From positions 62,001 through 126,000 of the forward strand of contig NZ_JAKZAJ010000003.1 of NCBI RefSeq assembly GCF_023156285.1: a stretch of DNA of 64,000 nt, written 5' to 3'. The notes under the pieces are model-generated. The model was not told where the DNA came from. It was given only the letters and a program-made list of their open reading frames with translations, and did not search any database. Below are positions 9,672 through 19,901 of this stretch, in pieces. The stretch is from Marinobacter koreensis. GTDB taxonomy: Bacteria > Pseudomonadota > Gammaproteobacteria > Pseudomonadales > Oleiphilaceae. The position numbers and the translations under genes are program-made. The stretch's first letter is position 1; each line of letters starts with the position of its first letter.

Positions 9672-11164
9672 TATTTGCCGGCGTGGGACATCAGGTAGTC
9701 GACAAGCAGGGGTACCGGGCGGCCGGTGGCTCCCTTCGCCTTGCCGGAAAGCCAGGCGGTGCCGGCGATGTCCAGGTGGGCCCAGCGGTAGTCCTTGGCA
9801 AACCGGGACAGGAAGCAGGCGGCGGTAATCGTACCCGCAGGGCGGCCGCCGATGTTGGCCATGTCGGCAAAGTTGCTGTCGAGCTGGCTCTGGTATTCAT
9901 CCCAGAGCGGCAGGCGCCAGGCGCGGTCACCGGTGCGTTCGCCTGCGGCCAGCAGTTCGTTGGCCAGGTCATCGTTGTTGGCAAGCATGCCTGTCGCATG
10001 GTTACCCAGCGCGATGATGCAGGCGCCGGTGAGGGTGGCCATGTCGATCACCGCTTCCGGATCGAATTTCTTGACGTAGGTGAGGGCATCGCACAATACC
10101 AGGCGGCCTTCCGCGTCGGTGTTGAGGATTTCTACCGTCTGTCCAGAGAGCGTGGTAACAATGTCGCCCGGGCGAGAGGCGCCGCCGTCCGGCATGTTTT
10201 CCGCTGCGGCGACAACCGCAACCACGTTGATCTTCGGTTTGGTCTCCGCAATGACTTTCATGGTGCCGAAAACGCTGGCGGAGCCGCCCATGTCATACTT
10301 CATTTCGTCCATGGCTTCGCCGGGCTTCAGGCTGATGCCGCCGGTATCAAAGGTAATGCCTTTGCCGACGAGCACGTAAGGCTTGTCCTTGGCTTTACCA
10401 CCGCGGTATTCCATGACAATCAGCCGGGGAGGTTGGGTGCTGCCTTTGCCGACCGCCAGGATGGTGTTCATCCCCATTTTTTCCATCTGCTTTTCATCAA
10501 GGACTTCGGTCTTGATGCAGTCGTAGTCCTTGGCCATCTGTTTGGCCTGCTCCGCCAGCCAGATGGGGTGGCAGATGTTGGGTGGGGTGTTGCCCAGGTC
10601 TCGGGTGAAGTTCATGCCACGGCCGGTGGCCAGGCCAAGATTGAAGGCGTCTTTCAGTGCCTTGCCGTTGCCGGAGGCCAGTGCAATGACTTTGTTCAGT
10701 TTCCGTGATGCCGGTTTGTCGCTCTTGAACTGAGTGAACGTGTAAAGCTGCTCTTCAAGAGTGCGTCCGATCAGGTTCAGCAGAGCTTCCTCGGAACTCA
10801 CCGCGTCCTCGCCGTTGACCGGGGTATCGGCCAATGCGATCAGTGCGCTCTTGGATGGGCCATCCTTCAGCGCGGTGACTGCAGCAATGACTGCCTTTCG
10901 AAAAGCAGCGTATGACCGGTCAGTGTCCTTGCCGGTTCCGACCACCATCAGGCGGCTCCAGGAGCGGCCCTCAAGTGGGAATACACCAGTGCTGCCGCTC
11001 TTGCCCGTGATGTCCCCAGCCGATTGCAACCGTTTGATCAGTCCGTCGAGCGCTTCATCGGCATGGGTGGTGGACTCTGGCCAATCGCCTTTTTCAGGCA
11101 CGCCGACAACGAGACAGTCTGCCTTGATGGTTGCAATAGCTTTGCTGCTCAGGCTGAAGTTCAT
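9671..11164 (-). CDS. pepA: Leucyl aminopeptidase PepA (M17)
   Basis: Cytosolic dinuclear-metal aminopeptidase of 497 residues, the normal M17 length. In E. coli it is also a DNA-binding architectural protein in pyrimidine regulation and Xer recombination; that second role is not assumed here. Metal and catalytic residues are visible: Lys268 and Asp273 in VGKGITFDTGG, the MKYDMGGSASVFG segment, and NTDAEGR at 348-354. It is divergent from lptF across a 230-nt gap and leads the pepA-holC operon. Confidence 0.97.
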   Translation of the reverse strand: MNFSLSSKAIATIKADCLVVGVPEKGDWPESTTHADEALDGLIKRLQSAGDITGKSGSTGVFPLEGRSWSRLMVVGTGKDTDRSYAAFRKAVIAAVTALKDGPSKSALIALADTPVNGEDAVSSEEALLNLIGRTLEEQLYTFTQFKSDKPASRKLNKVIALASGNGKALKDAFNLGLATGRGMNFTRDLGNTPPNICHPIWLAEQAKQMAKDYDCIKTEVLDEKQMEKMGMNTILAVGKGSTQPPRLIVMEYRGGKAKDKPYVLVGKGITFDTGGISLKPGEAMDEMKYDMGGSASVFGTMKVIAETKPKINVVAVVAAAENMPDGGASRPGDIVTTLSGQTVEILNTDAEGRLVLCDALTYVKKFDPEAVIDMATLTGACIIALGNHATGMLANNDDLANELLAAGERTGDRAWRLPLWDEYQSQLDSNFADMANIGGRPAGTITAACFLSRFAKDYRWAHLDIAGTAWLSGKAKGATGRPVPLLVDYLMSHAGK

Positions 11165-11394
11165 GACAACTCCTGTTGGTTTGTTCCGGAAACGTTCCGC
11201 GGGAAAGCGGAGTGATTATTATGTCTAGACTAGCATTGGGTCTGGCAGGGAATTAATCAAGCAGGCCGGATCGGGTGGATCCATGGTGCGTCTGTAACTC
11301 CGTTGCTCTGTCATTCGGACCAAAGGTTACATAGAATACGCGCAGTTTCGGGATTCCTCCATTCGTTTCAGAAAGTGCGGCCAGAGACACCGAT

Positions 11395-12504
11395 TTGAGT
11401 ATCATTTTTCGCTATTTGACCCGCCAGGTGATGGTCAGCATGCTCGCCATTTCGGCGATCCTCGTGCTGATTTTCATGAGCGGCCGCTTCCTTCGCTATC
11501 TGGCGGACGCGGCCGAGGGCAAAATCTCCGTGGACGTTCTGGCAACGATCATGATGTATCGGTTCCCGGATCTGATCCAGCTGATCCTGCCGCTCGGTCT
11601 GTTCATCGGCATTCTGCTTGCCTACGGCCGAATGTATCTGGAAAGCGAAATGACGGTGCTCTATGCCTGCGGCGTGAGCGACAAGCAGTTGCTTGCCAAA
11701 TCCCTGCTGGCCAGCCTTCCGATCATGATCATCGTGGGTTCGATGAGCCTGTACCTGGGGCCCTGGGGCATGAAACAGGTCGAGACCATCATCGAGGATC
11801 AGGCCAAGGCAACGGAATTCGAGATGCTGGCACCGGGGCGTTTCCAGAATCTCATGTCCGGAGGGCGCGTGACCTACACCGAGGACCTGAGCGATGACAA
11901 GCGTCGCCTGGAGGGCGTCTTTATCGCCGAGTACGGTCGGAACGGCGAGGGGCTGAGCATCATCACGGCGGATAGCGGTTCGCAGTTGATCGACAAGGAT
12001 ACTGGAAGTCGTTTCCTCATTCTGAAAGATGGTGCCCGTTTCGACGGCGCCCCGGGAGCGCTGGATTACAAGGTGACCGAATTCGGGGCCTATGGCCTCA
12101 AACTCCAGAGTGGGGCAGGACGGGATCTCAATTACAAATCTGCAATCAGCACGGCCGAGCTTTGGAACTCAGACGACCCTTGGCATCGCTCACTTCTTCA
12201 CTGGCGTCTGTCATTGCCCTTGATTGTGCCGATTGTCACCTTGCTGGCGGTGAGGCTCAGTCGGGTCAATCCCCGCCAGGGACGATTTTTCCATCTCCTG
12301 CCCGCGATGCTTGTATACATTACTTATCTTGGTCTGTTGATTGTTGCTCGGGATATGTTGGCCGATGGCAAAGTGCCGGGCTGGCTCGGAATGCTGTGGG
12401 TTCATGCTCTGTTTCTGGGGCTGTGGTTCTGGCTCCAGTTTGGGCCGGCTTGGCTCCGTCGGCGGAGCTTGCTGCGACGGGGGGCGCGCGATGCGCAGGA
12501 TTGA
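11395..12504 (+). CDS. lptF: LPS export permease LptF
   Basis: Inner-membrane permease subunit of the LptB2FG transporter, which extracts lipopolysaccharide and passes it to LptC and LptA. The 369 residues show the LptF/LptG topology: N-terminal TM pair (residues ~12-32 and ~55-80, including the ILPLGLFIGILLAYG segment), a periplasmic beta-jellyroll (~125-265), and C-terminal TMs with the VNPRQGRFFHLLPAML motif. The start is TTG 11395, supported by alignment of the N-terminus with other LptF proteins. lptG overlaps its end by 14 nt. Confidence 0.95.
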   Translation: MSIIFRYLTRQVMVSMLAISAILVLIFMSGRFLRYLADAAEGKISVDVLATIMMYRFPDLIQLILPLGLFIGILLAYGRMYLESEMTVLYACGVSDKQLLAKSLLASLPIMIIVGSMSLYLGPWGMKQVETIIEDQAKATEFEMLAPGRFQNLMSGGRVTYTEDLSDDKRRLEGVFIAEYGRNGEGLSIITADSGSQLIDKDTGSRFLILKDGARFDGAPGALDYKVTEFGAYGLKLQSGAGRDLNYKSAISTAELWNSDDPWHRSLLHWRLSLPLIVPIVTLLAVRLSRVNPRQGRFFHLLPAMLVYITYLGLLIVARDMLADGKVPGWLGMLWVHALFLGLWFWLQFGPAWLRRRSLLRRGARDAQD

Positions 12505-13552
12505 CCGCTACGTCATGCGTAATGTCGGTGGGGCAATGGTCCTTGTTATGGTCGTGGTGCTTTCTCTTGACCTTATTTTTGGGTTCATTGGGGAGCTTGA
12601 TCACATCAGGAACAACTATGGGATCCTTGAGGTTCTCTGGTACATGTTATTTACCATTCCCCGACGAATATACGATTATCTGCCGTTGGGCGCCTTCATG
12701 GGATGCCTGGTGGGGCTCGGTGCCATGGCAGGTTCCTCTGAGTTGACGGTTATTCGGGCCGCAGGGGTGTCGCTTGCGCGAATCGTATGGTCAGCTATGA
12801 AGCCAGCGCTGGTCATTGTAGTTCTCGGCGTGCTGATCGGAGAGTATGTAGCACCGGCCACAGAGCGGTTTGCTGAAAGTGAGAAAGCTGTTGCGCTCGG
12901 TGCGAATAAAAATATCGCTTCCTCGAGGGGGGTTTGGCATCGGGAAGGTAACGAGTTTATCCACCTCAATGCGGTTCAGCCTAACGGCGTCTTGCATGGT
13001 GTTTCTCTTTACCGCTTCAACGACCAGCGCAAGTTGCTGTCGGCCAGTTTTGCCAAACGAGCGATCTACCAGGGAGATCACTGGTTACTGCAGAATATCC
13101 GTACGACCTATATCGAGAAGGATCGGACCCGGGTTGAAACGCATGCAGAGCAGACCTGGGATACCGGACTTTCGCCCGGTGTTCTGAGCGTGCTGATCGT
13201 CGACCCCACGGACCTTTCGCTATCGGGGCTCTACACTTACGCGAGGTATCTTGGGGAGCAGGACCTCAACGCAGCGCAGTATTGGCTCGCGTTCTGGAAG
13301 AAAGCGCTTCAGCCTCTGGGCACCGCGGTCATGGTGCTGGTGGCAATTTCCTTTATCTTCGGCCCGCTACGGTCGGTCACCATGGGGTTCCGGGTGTTTA
13401 CGGGCCTGCTGGTGGGGCTGCTGTTCAAATATATGCAGGATCTGCTGGGGCCGATGAGCGTGGTCTATGGTTTCAACCCGGTGCTCGCCGTTCTTATCCC
13501 CATTATCATCAGCGGCATTGCCGGCCTCATTCTGATGCGTCGGGCCGGCTGA
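12491..13552 (+). CDS. lptG: LPS export permease LptG
   Basis: Partner permease of LptF, 353 residues. It starts at ATG 12491 with MRRIDRYVMRNVGGAM; the first TM follows directly (VLVMVVVLSLDLIFGFIGEL). The periplasmic domain runs from about 130 to 260, and the C-terminal TM block contains SFIFGPLRSVTMGFRVFTGLLVGLLFKYMQDLLGPMSVVYG with the family's conserved glycines. The 14-nt overlap with lptF indicates coupled synthesis of the heterodimer. It converges with the RDD gene with only 3 nt between the stops. Confidence 0.96.
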   Translation: MRRIDRYVMRNVGGAMVLVMVVVLSLDLIFGFIGELDHIRNNYGILEVLWYMLFTIPRRIYDYLPLGAFMGCLVGLGAMAGSSELTVIRAAGVSLARIVWSAMKPALVIVVLGVLIGEYVAPATERFAESEKAVALGANKNIASSRGVWHREGNEFIHLNAVQPNGVLHGVSLYRFNDQRKLLSASFAKRAIYQGDHWLLQNIRTTYIEKDRTRVETHAEQTWDTGLSPGVLSVLIVDPTDLSLSGLYTYARYLGEQDLNAAQYWLAFWKKALQPLGTAVMVLVAISFIFGPLRSVTMGFRVFTGLLVGLLFKYMQDLLGPMSVVYGFNPVLAVLIPIIISGIAGLILMRRAG

Positions 13553-13555
13553 TCG

Positions 13556-14095
13556 TCAACGGCTTTTGGATTCCCTGGGAACCTGTACGACGACACTGTT
13601 GGACGCCCTGTCTGTCAGGGACAGGCCATTAATCGGCAGGAACAGGGCGATGATGGCGGGGACAGTCAACAGCAGGGTGACTGGGCCAAGGTAGTAGCCT
13701 CCAAGCATCGCGATGAAAATGACCGCAGAGGCGGTGCCGTAACGCAGCAGGGACTGGGTCCAGTTGACCGACGTGCCGTCGAGGTTTTCGATCCGGATTC
13801 GCCAGACCTGCATGCCAAGCGTCTGGCCAATGCGGGTCCAGAAGTAGGCGAAAAACAGGTAGAGAACGAGAAACAGGATAAAGGTCAGGGCCGGGTCGCC
13901 GGAAAGTTCGTTGGCTTCCGCCATTTTCTCGTACCGGTCCCATCCGGTGAAAGAGCCGGCAATCATGGTGTATACCCAGGTCGCTACCATCAGGACCGCG
14001 ATGCTGATAAGCCCGTCGTAAATGATGGCCAGGGCCCGCTTGATAAAGGTTGCTGGCGGGAAAAGGTCTTCCGGGTCGTGGAAGCGTCGGGGCAT
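13556..14095 (-). CDS. RDD family membrane protein
   Basis: A 179-residue membrane protein of the RDD family (function generally unknown; some members transport ions). Seen: the N-terminal FIKRALAIIYDGLISIAVLM helix, with the family Arg and Asp in RALAIIYD, a second helix around 73-92, GMQVWRIRIENLDG, and two C-terminal helices. AGGAGA precedes the ATG. It is divergent from alaS and convergent with lptG. It is frequently found beside lptFG in this group. Confidence 0.85.
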   Translation of the reverse strand: MPRRFHDPEDLFPPATFIKRALAIIYDGLISIAVLMVATWVYTMIAGSFTGWDRYEKMAEANELSGDPALTFILFLVLYLFFAYFWTRIGQTLGMQVWRIRIENLDGTSVNWTQSLLRYGTASAVIFIAMLGGYYLGPVTLLLTVPAIIALFLPINGLSLTDRASNSVVVQVPRESKSR

Positions 14096-14133
14096 GGTCT
14101 CTCCTGTGAGGTTTCACGTTTTTCCTGTACTCG

Positions 14134-14164
14134 GCGTGTGCTAGAGTAGCCGATTTGCACACGC
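14134..14164. promoter_or_regulatory. Inverted repeat flanking a possible alaS -10 element
   Basis: GCGTGTGC (14134-14141) and GCACACGC (14157-14164) form a perfect 8-bp inverted repeat with a 15-nt centre beginning TAGAGT, a possible -10 box reading toward alaS. E. coli AlaRS is known to repress its own gene by binding a palindrome at its transcription start, so an autoregulatory operator is a reasonable guess. The site could equally serve the divergent RDD gene. Confidence 0.35.
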
Positions 14165-14236
14165 ATGTAAGTATCCGTATTCAATCGCGGTCCCCAGGGG
14201 ATTTCCGCCCGGTTTCTGGAAAGGTATCAAAGGTCT

Positions 14237-16867
<2,631 letters not shown>

Positions 16868-16882
16868 GCAACTGTTTTTGAG

Positions 16883-16917
16883 AGCGGGCAGGGGTTTATA
16901 ATCCCGCCCGCTTTCTT
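16883..16917 (+). terminator. Terminator hairpin after alaS with a consensus -10 box in its loop
   Basis: AGCGGGC (16883-16889) and GGG pair with CCC and GCCCGCT (16903-16912) around one bulged A, followed by a T-rich tail. The loop contains a perfect TATAAT at 16897-16902. The same segment could end alaS transcripts and start lysC transcripts, although no good -35 box is visible upstream (TTTTTG with a 16-nt spacer is the best). Confidence 0.6.
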
Positions 16918-16971
16918 TTGATTGGCAGGTTGATCCCTGTCGTGAGTCCCCGTTTCGGAGTTTGGGAAGAC

Positions 16972-18210
16972 ATGGCTCTGTTGGTTCAGAAATTTGGTGG
17001 TACCTCCGTGGGCACCACCGAGCGGATAGAAGCGGTTGCGGACAAGTTGTGCCGTTTCCGCAACGAAGGACACGATGTCGTGGTGGTGGTCTCGGCGATG
17101 AGTGGCGAAACCAATCGGTTGATTGGTCTTGCCAACGAGATCATGGAAGAACCCACCCCCCGTGAGATGGATGTTCTGGTCTCCACCGGTGAACAGGTGA
17201 CCATTGCCCTGTTGTCCATGGCGCTTCAGAAACGTGGTTGCGATGCCCGTTCCTATACCGGGTCGCAGGTCCGAATACTGACGGACAGCAGCCATACCAA
17301 GGCCCGTATCCAGCATATCGATGAGCATAATATGCGGGGCGACCTCGAAGCCGGTCGGGTGGTTGTGGTGGCTGGCTTCCAGGGCATTGACGAGCTCGGC
17401 AACATCACCACGCTCGGCCGGGGTGGCTCTGACACCACCGCAGTGGCTCTTGCGGCGGCTCTGAACGCTGATGAATGCCAGATTTACACGGATGTGGACG
17501 GCGTCTATACAACCGATCCCCGTGTTGTGGACAGTGCCCGTCGGCTCAAGCAGATCACCTTTGAGGAAATGCTTGAGATGGCGAGCCTCGGGTCCAAGGT
17601 GCTCCAGATCCGCGCCGTCGAGTTTGCAGGTAAATACAACGTTCCATTACGGGTACTTTCCAGCTTTACTGAAGGTGAAGGTACCCTGATTACTTTTGAG
17701 GATGAAGACGCCATGGAACAACCGGTTGTTTCCGGCATTGCTTTTAATCGTGATGAAGCAAAACTGACCATTTCCGGTGTGCCGGACACTCCCGGCAGTG
17801 CACTGAGAATTCTGAAACCGGTCAGCGATGCGAACATTGAAGTGGACATGATCGTCCAGAATGTGGGAGAAGATAACAAGACCGCGTTCACATTCACGGT
17901 ACACCGCAATGATCTGAAGCGGGCCAAGGAAGTTCTTCAGAAGGTGGCGGACGAGCTGACCGCAGGCCAGGTGATTGGCGACAGCAAGATTGCCAAGGTC
18001 AGTATTGTCGGTGTGGGCATGCGTTCACACGCGGGTGTGGCGACAAAAATGTTTGAAGCCCTCTCCAACGAAGGTATTAATATCCAGATGATCTCCACCT
18101 CTGAAATCAAGGTTTCGGTGGTGATCGATGAGAAATATCTCGAACTGGCGGTCCGGGCGCTGCACAGCGCATTCGAACTCGACAGGAACGGGGTACAGGA
18201 AGAGGCCTGA
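16972..18210 (+). CDS. lysC: Aspartate kinase
   Basis: A 412-residue aspartokinase, first step of the Lys/Met/Thr branch from aspartate. Seen: KFGGTSVG at residues 6-13, the STGEQVTIALLS and TTLGRGGSDTTAVALAAAL kinase motifs, and two C-terminal ACT domains for allosteric feedback (SGVPDTPGSALRIL... and VSIVGVGMRSHAGVATKMFEAL). The ATG at 16972 gives the standard N-terminus MALLVQKFGG. The alaS-lysC-csrA order is typical of Pseudomonas/Marinobacter-type genomes. A 9-bp hairpin (18213-18237) without a T-run follows the stop. Confidence 0.97.
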   Translation: MALLVQKFGGTSVGTTERIEAVADKLCRFRNEGHDVVVVVSAMSGETNRLIGLANEIMEEPTPREMDVLVSTGEQVTIALLSMALQKRGCDARSYTGSQVRILTDSSHTKARIQHIDEHNMRGDLEAGRVVVVAGFQGIDELGNITTLGRGGSDTTAVALAAALNADECQIYTDVDGVYTTDPRVVDSARRLKQITFEEMLEMASLGSKVLQIRAVEFAGKYNVPLRVLSSFTEGEGTLITFEDEDAMEQPVVSGIAFNRDEAKLTISGVPDTPGSALRILKPVSDANIEVDMIVQNVGEDNKTAFTFTVHRNDLKRAKEVLQKVADELTAGQVIGDSKIAKVSIVGVGMRSHAGVATKMFEALSNEGINIQMISTSEIKVSVVIDEKYLELAVRALHSAFELDRNGVQEEA

Positions 18211-18305
18211 TACAGCGGATTTCAGGTCAATCCGCTGGTCTCTGGAAAAGAGGTCATTGTCTGAGTTTATCGAAATGCATATCAGTATAAGGGTATGTGC
18301 GTCTT

Positions 18306-18332
18306 TTGATCAGACAGTGATCTCACTATAAA
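18306..18332 (+). promoter_or_regulatory. Candidate sigma-70 promoter for csrA
   Basis: TTGATC at 18306-18311 and TATAAA at 18327-18332 are separated by 15 nt (16 if TTTGAT is used). The surrounding leader is AT-rich, unlike the flanking genes, and starts ~70 nt before csrA. The short spacer lowers confidence. Confidence 0.4.
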
Positions 18333-18405
18333 AATAATAAGTACAAGAAGTATGAAAAAAACCATTTGTCGGAACAGGTAGAAGCTCTGATAGGGAGTAA
18401 GGGAT

Positions 18406-18603
18406 ATGTTGATTTTGACTCGCCGCGTTGGCGAAACCTTGATGATCGGTGATGAAATCACCGTCACCGTTCTTGGGGTGAAGGGAAACCAGGTACGCAT
18501 CGGCGTGAATGCGCCCAAGGACGTTGCAGTTCACAGGGAAGAGATCTATCAGCGGATCCAGTCTGAAAAGGGCTCGGAAGAGCCGGAACCAGGCAACCGC
18601 TGA
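18406..18603 (+). CDS. csrA: Carbon storage regulator CsrA/RsmA
   Basis: A 65-residue global RNA-binding regulator. The dimer binds GGA-containing hairpins in mRNA leaders and controls carbon flow, motility and biofilm. The sequence starts with [20 protein letters not shown] and keeps the RNA-contacting residues at both ends of the fold (Leu4/Arg6/Arg7 and Val42-Arg44 in VAVHREEI). GGGAG precedes the ATG and itself contains a GGA, as expected for autoregulation. A strong terminator follows directly. Confidence 0.98.
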   Translation: MLILTRRVGETLMIGDEITVTVLGVKGNQVRIGVNAPKDVAVHREEIYQRIQSEKGSEEPEPGNR

Positions 18604-18611
18604 TCAGAAAA

Positions 18612-18646
18612 AAGCCGTTCAGGGAAAGCCCGAACGGCTTTTTTTA
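18612..18646 (+). terminator. Rho-independent terminator of csrA
   Basis: AAGCCGTTC (18612-18620) pairs with GAACGGCTT (18632-18640) around an 11-nt loop, followed by a run of T from 18639 to 18645. Confidence 0.9.
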
Positions 18647-18729
18647 TTTCCGGGCAAATCGTCCCGGAAAAATCTTGTGTCAACCCTATGAAAACAGAAA
18701 AATTATGGTAGTATACGCCCCGTTCTCAA

Positions 18730-18822
<93 letters not shown>

Positions 18823-18882
18823 TCCTTTTCGGGAAAAGCAGAGAACCGTTGAGGTAGCACTCGACAGGCAAGTGATTAATGC

Positions 18883-18959
18883 GCGGCTGTAGCTCAGCTG
18901 GATAGAGTACCTGGCTACGAACCAGGCGGTCGGAGGTTCGAATCCTCCCAGCCGCGCCA
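18883..18959 (+). tRNA. tRNA-Arg (ACG), copy 1
   Basis: 77 nt. Acceptor GCGGCTG pairs with CAGCCGC, discriminator G, encoded CCA. The anticodon stem CCTGG/CCAGG holds loop CTACGAA, anticodon ACG (A34 normally edited to inosine by TadA). It is identical in sequence to the copy that follows 27 nt later. Confidence 0.98.
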
Positions 18960-18986
18960 CTTCCCGACACTTGCGACCGATTTCAA

Positions 18987-19063
18987 GCGGCTGTAGCTCA
19001 GCTGGATAGAGTACCTGGCTACGAACCAGGCGGTCGGAGGTTCGAATCCTCCCAGCCGCGCCA
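18987..19063 (+). tRNA. tRNA-Arg (ACG), copy 2
   Basis: Exact 77-nt duplicate of the preceding tRNA-Arg, with CCA at 19061-19063. The spacer sequences differ, so only the tRNA body is duplicated. A rho-independent terminator follows 12 nt later and ends the tRNA-Ser/Arg/Arg transcript. Confidence 0.98.
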
Positions 19064-19075
19064 TATCAAATAAAG

Positions 19076-19102
19076 AACCCCGCCAAGCGCGGGGTTTTTT
19101 AT
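19076..19102 (+). terminator. Terminator of the tRNA cluster
   Basis: AACCCCGC (19076-19083) and GCGGGGTT (19089-19096) form a perfect 8-bp stem with a 5-nt loop, followed by TTTTATTATT. Confidence 0.9.
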
Positions 19103-19114
19103 TATTCGCACAGA

Positions 19115-19146
19115 AAAGCCCCGATCCGTTGCCGGACCGGGGCTTT
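19115..19146 (-). terminator. Hairpin downstream of the CHRD gene
   Basis: AAAGCCCCG (19115-19123) pairs with CGGGGCTTT (19138-19146), with a further inner stem TCCG/CGGA. On the minus strand it is followed by CTTTTCTG, consistent with termination of the CHRD gene; it also backs up the tRNA terminator on the plus strand. Confidence 0.6.
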
Positions 19147-19172
19147 ATTGCTGCCGAGCTTTGCCTTTTCTA

Positions 19173-19673
19173 TTACATTTTCGTGTCGTGTTGGCCGTGT
19201 AACTGACCACGAATGGCGCCGGCAGGATGCTCCGGATTGTGCACGTTGATGTAAAAGTCGTCGGGATTCGCGAGAATCCGCTGCACAATTCCGGCCTCTC
19301 CAGTCGGAAACTTCCCTTTTTCGCCTTCAGTCAGGCAATCCGCCGCATCACCATCCTCAGGGCCTGCCAGCACGGCAACGGGTGATCCATTCATGCCTTT
19401 CCTGGCCTCGTGAATGTGCGCCGCCATTCCTTCCTTGACTGGAACGGTCTGTATATCCTCAACCTCAAGGACATAGCACAGCGTTTTCGGATCACCATCA
19501 ATACCGAACACGTAGGCTTCGCCCATTCCGTTCCTATCACCTTCGGTACCCACCATCTGGCTTCCGTCGAGTTTTGCTTTCAGGACATGGTTTGTGTGTC
19601 CTGCAAAGGAAGGCGAGGAGAATCCGATAATACAAAAAGCGATGCCCAGCGATTTTGCGATTGTTCCATTCAT
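19173..19673 (-). CDS. Secreted CHRD-domain protein
   Basis: A 166-residue protein with a Sec signal peptide (residues 1-~25, ending SPSFAG) and a CHRD (chordin-like) domain: HVLKAKLDGSQ near the start, then AAHIHEARKGMNGSPVAVL and FYINVHNPEHPAGAIRGQL at the end. It is expected in the periplasm or outside the cell; bacterial CHRD proteins have no firm function. The ATG at 19673 has AGGAG 8 nt upstream, so the upstream in-frame extension is not coding. It is divergent from the P-type ATPase operon, and the FNR-like box at 19777-19790 lies between them. Confidence 0.85.
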   Translation of the reverse strand: MNGTIAKSLGIAFCIIGFSSPSFAGHTNHVLKAKLDGSQMVGTEGDRNGMGEAYVFGIDGDPKTLCYVLEVEDIQTVPVKEGMAAHIHEARKGMNGSPVAVLAGPEDGDAADCLTEGEKGKFPTGEAGIVQRILANPDDFYINVHNPEHPAGAIRGQLHGQHDTKM

Positions 19674-19776
19674 TGTCTTTCTCCTGAATCTTGTGGTCAT
19701 TGTCTTTTTTTGCGACAGGTCGCCTAGGGTATTCGGCGCAGCGCAGCAGAAAGTTGCACTTTGCATGGAAAAAAAT

Positions 19777-19790
19777 TTGAGAAAGGTCAA
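19777..19790. promoter_or_regulatory. FNR/Anr-type binding site upstream of the P-type ATPase operon
   Basis: TTGAG-AAAG-GTCAA matches the FNR/Anr consensus TTGAT-N4-ATCAA at 8 of 10 positions, with both TTGA and TCAA cores intact. A -10-like TACTAA at 19815-19820 would put the site centre at about -42 to -44, close to the -41.5 of class II FNR-activated promoters. Oxygen-responsive activation of the ATPase-MBL-phosphoketolase operon is inferred from this. Confidence 0.55.
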
Positions 19791-19901
19791 AACGTGGACA
19801 CGGGTTCGGTGGCTTACTAACTTTAAATGGGGATTTCTCCCGCGCCCCCTGATTAGTCCTGTCTTTGCTTATCTATTCCCGGCATGAGGGTTCCCACGTC
19901 C

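Noticed and set aside
18883-19063. Repeated tRNA-Arg as an attachment site for an integrated element
   Set aside because: The two copies are complete tRNAs 27 nt apart with a terminator after them; no integrase or foreign genes follow.
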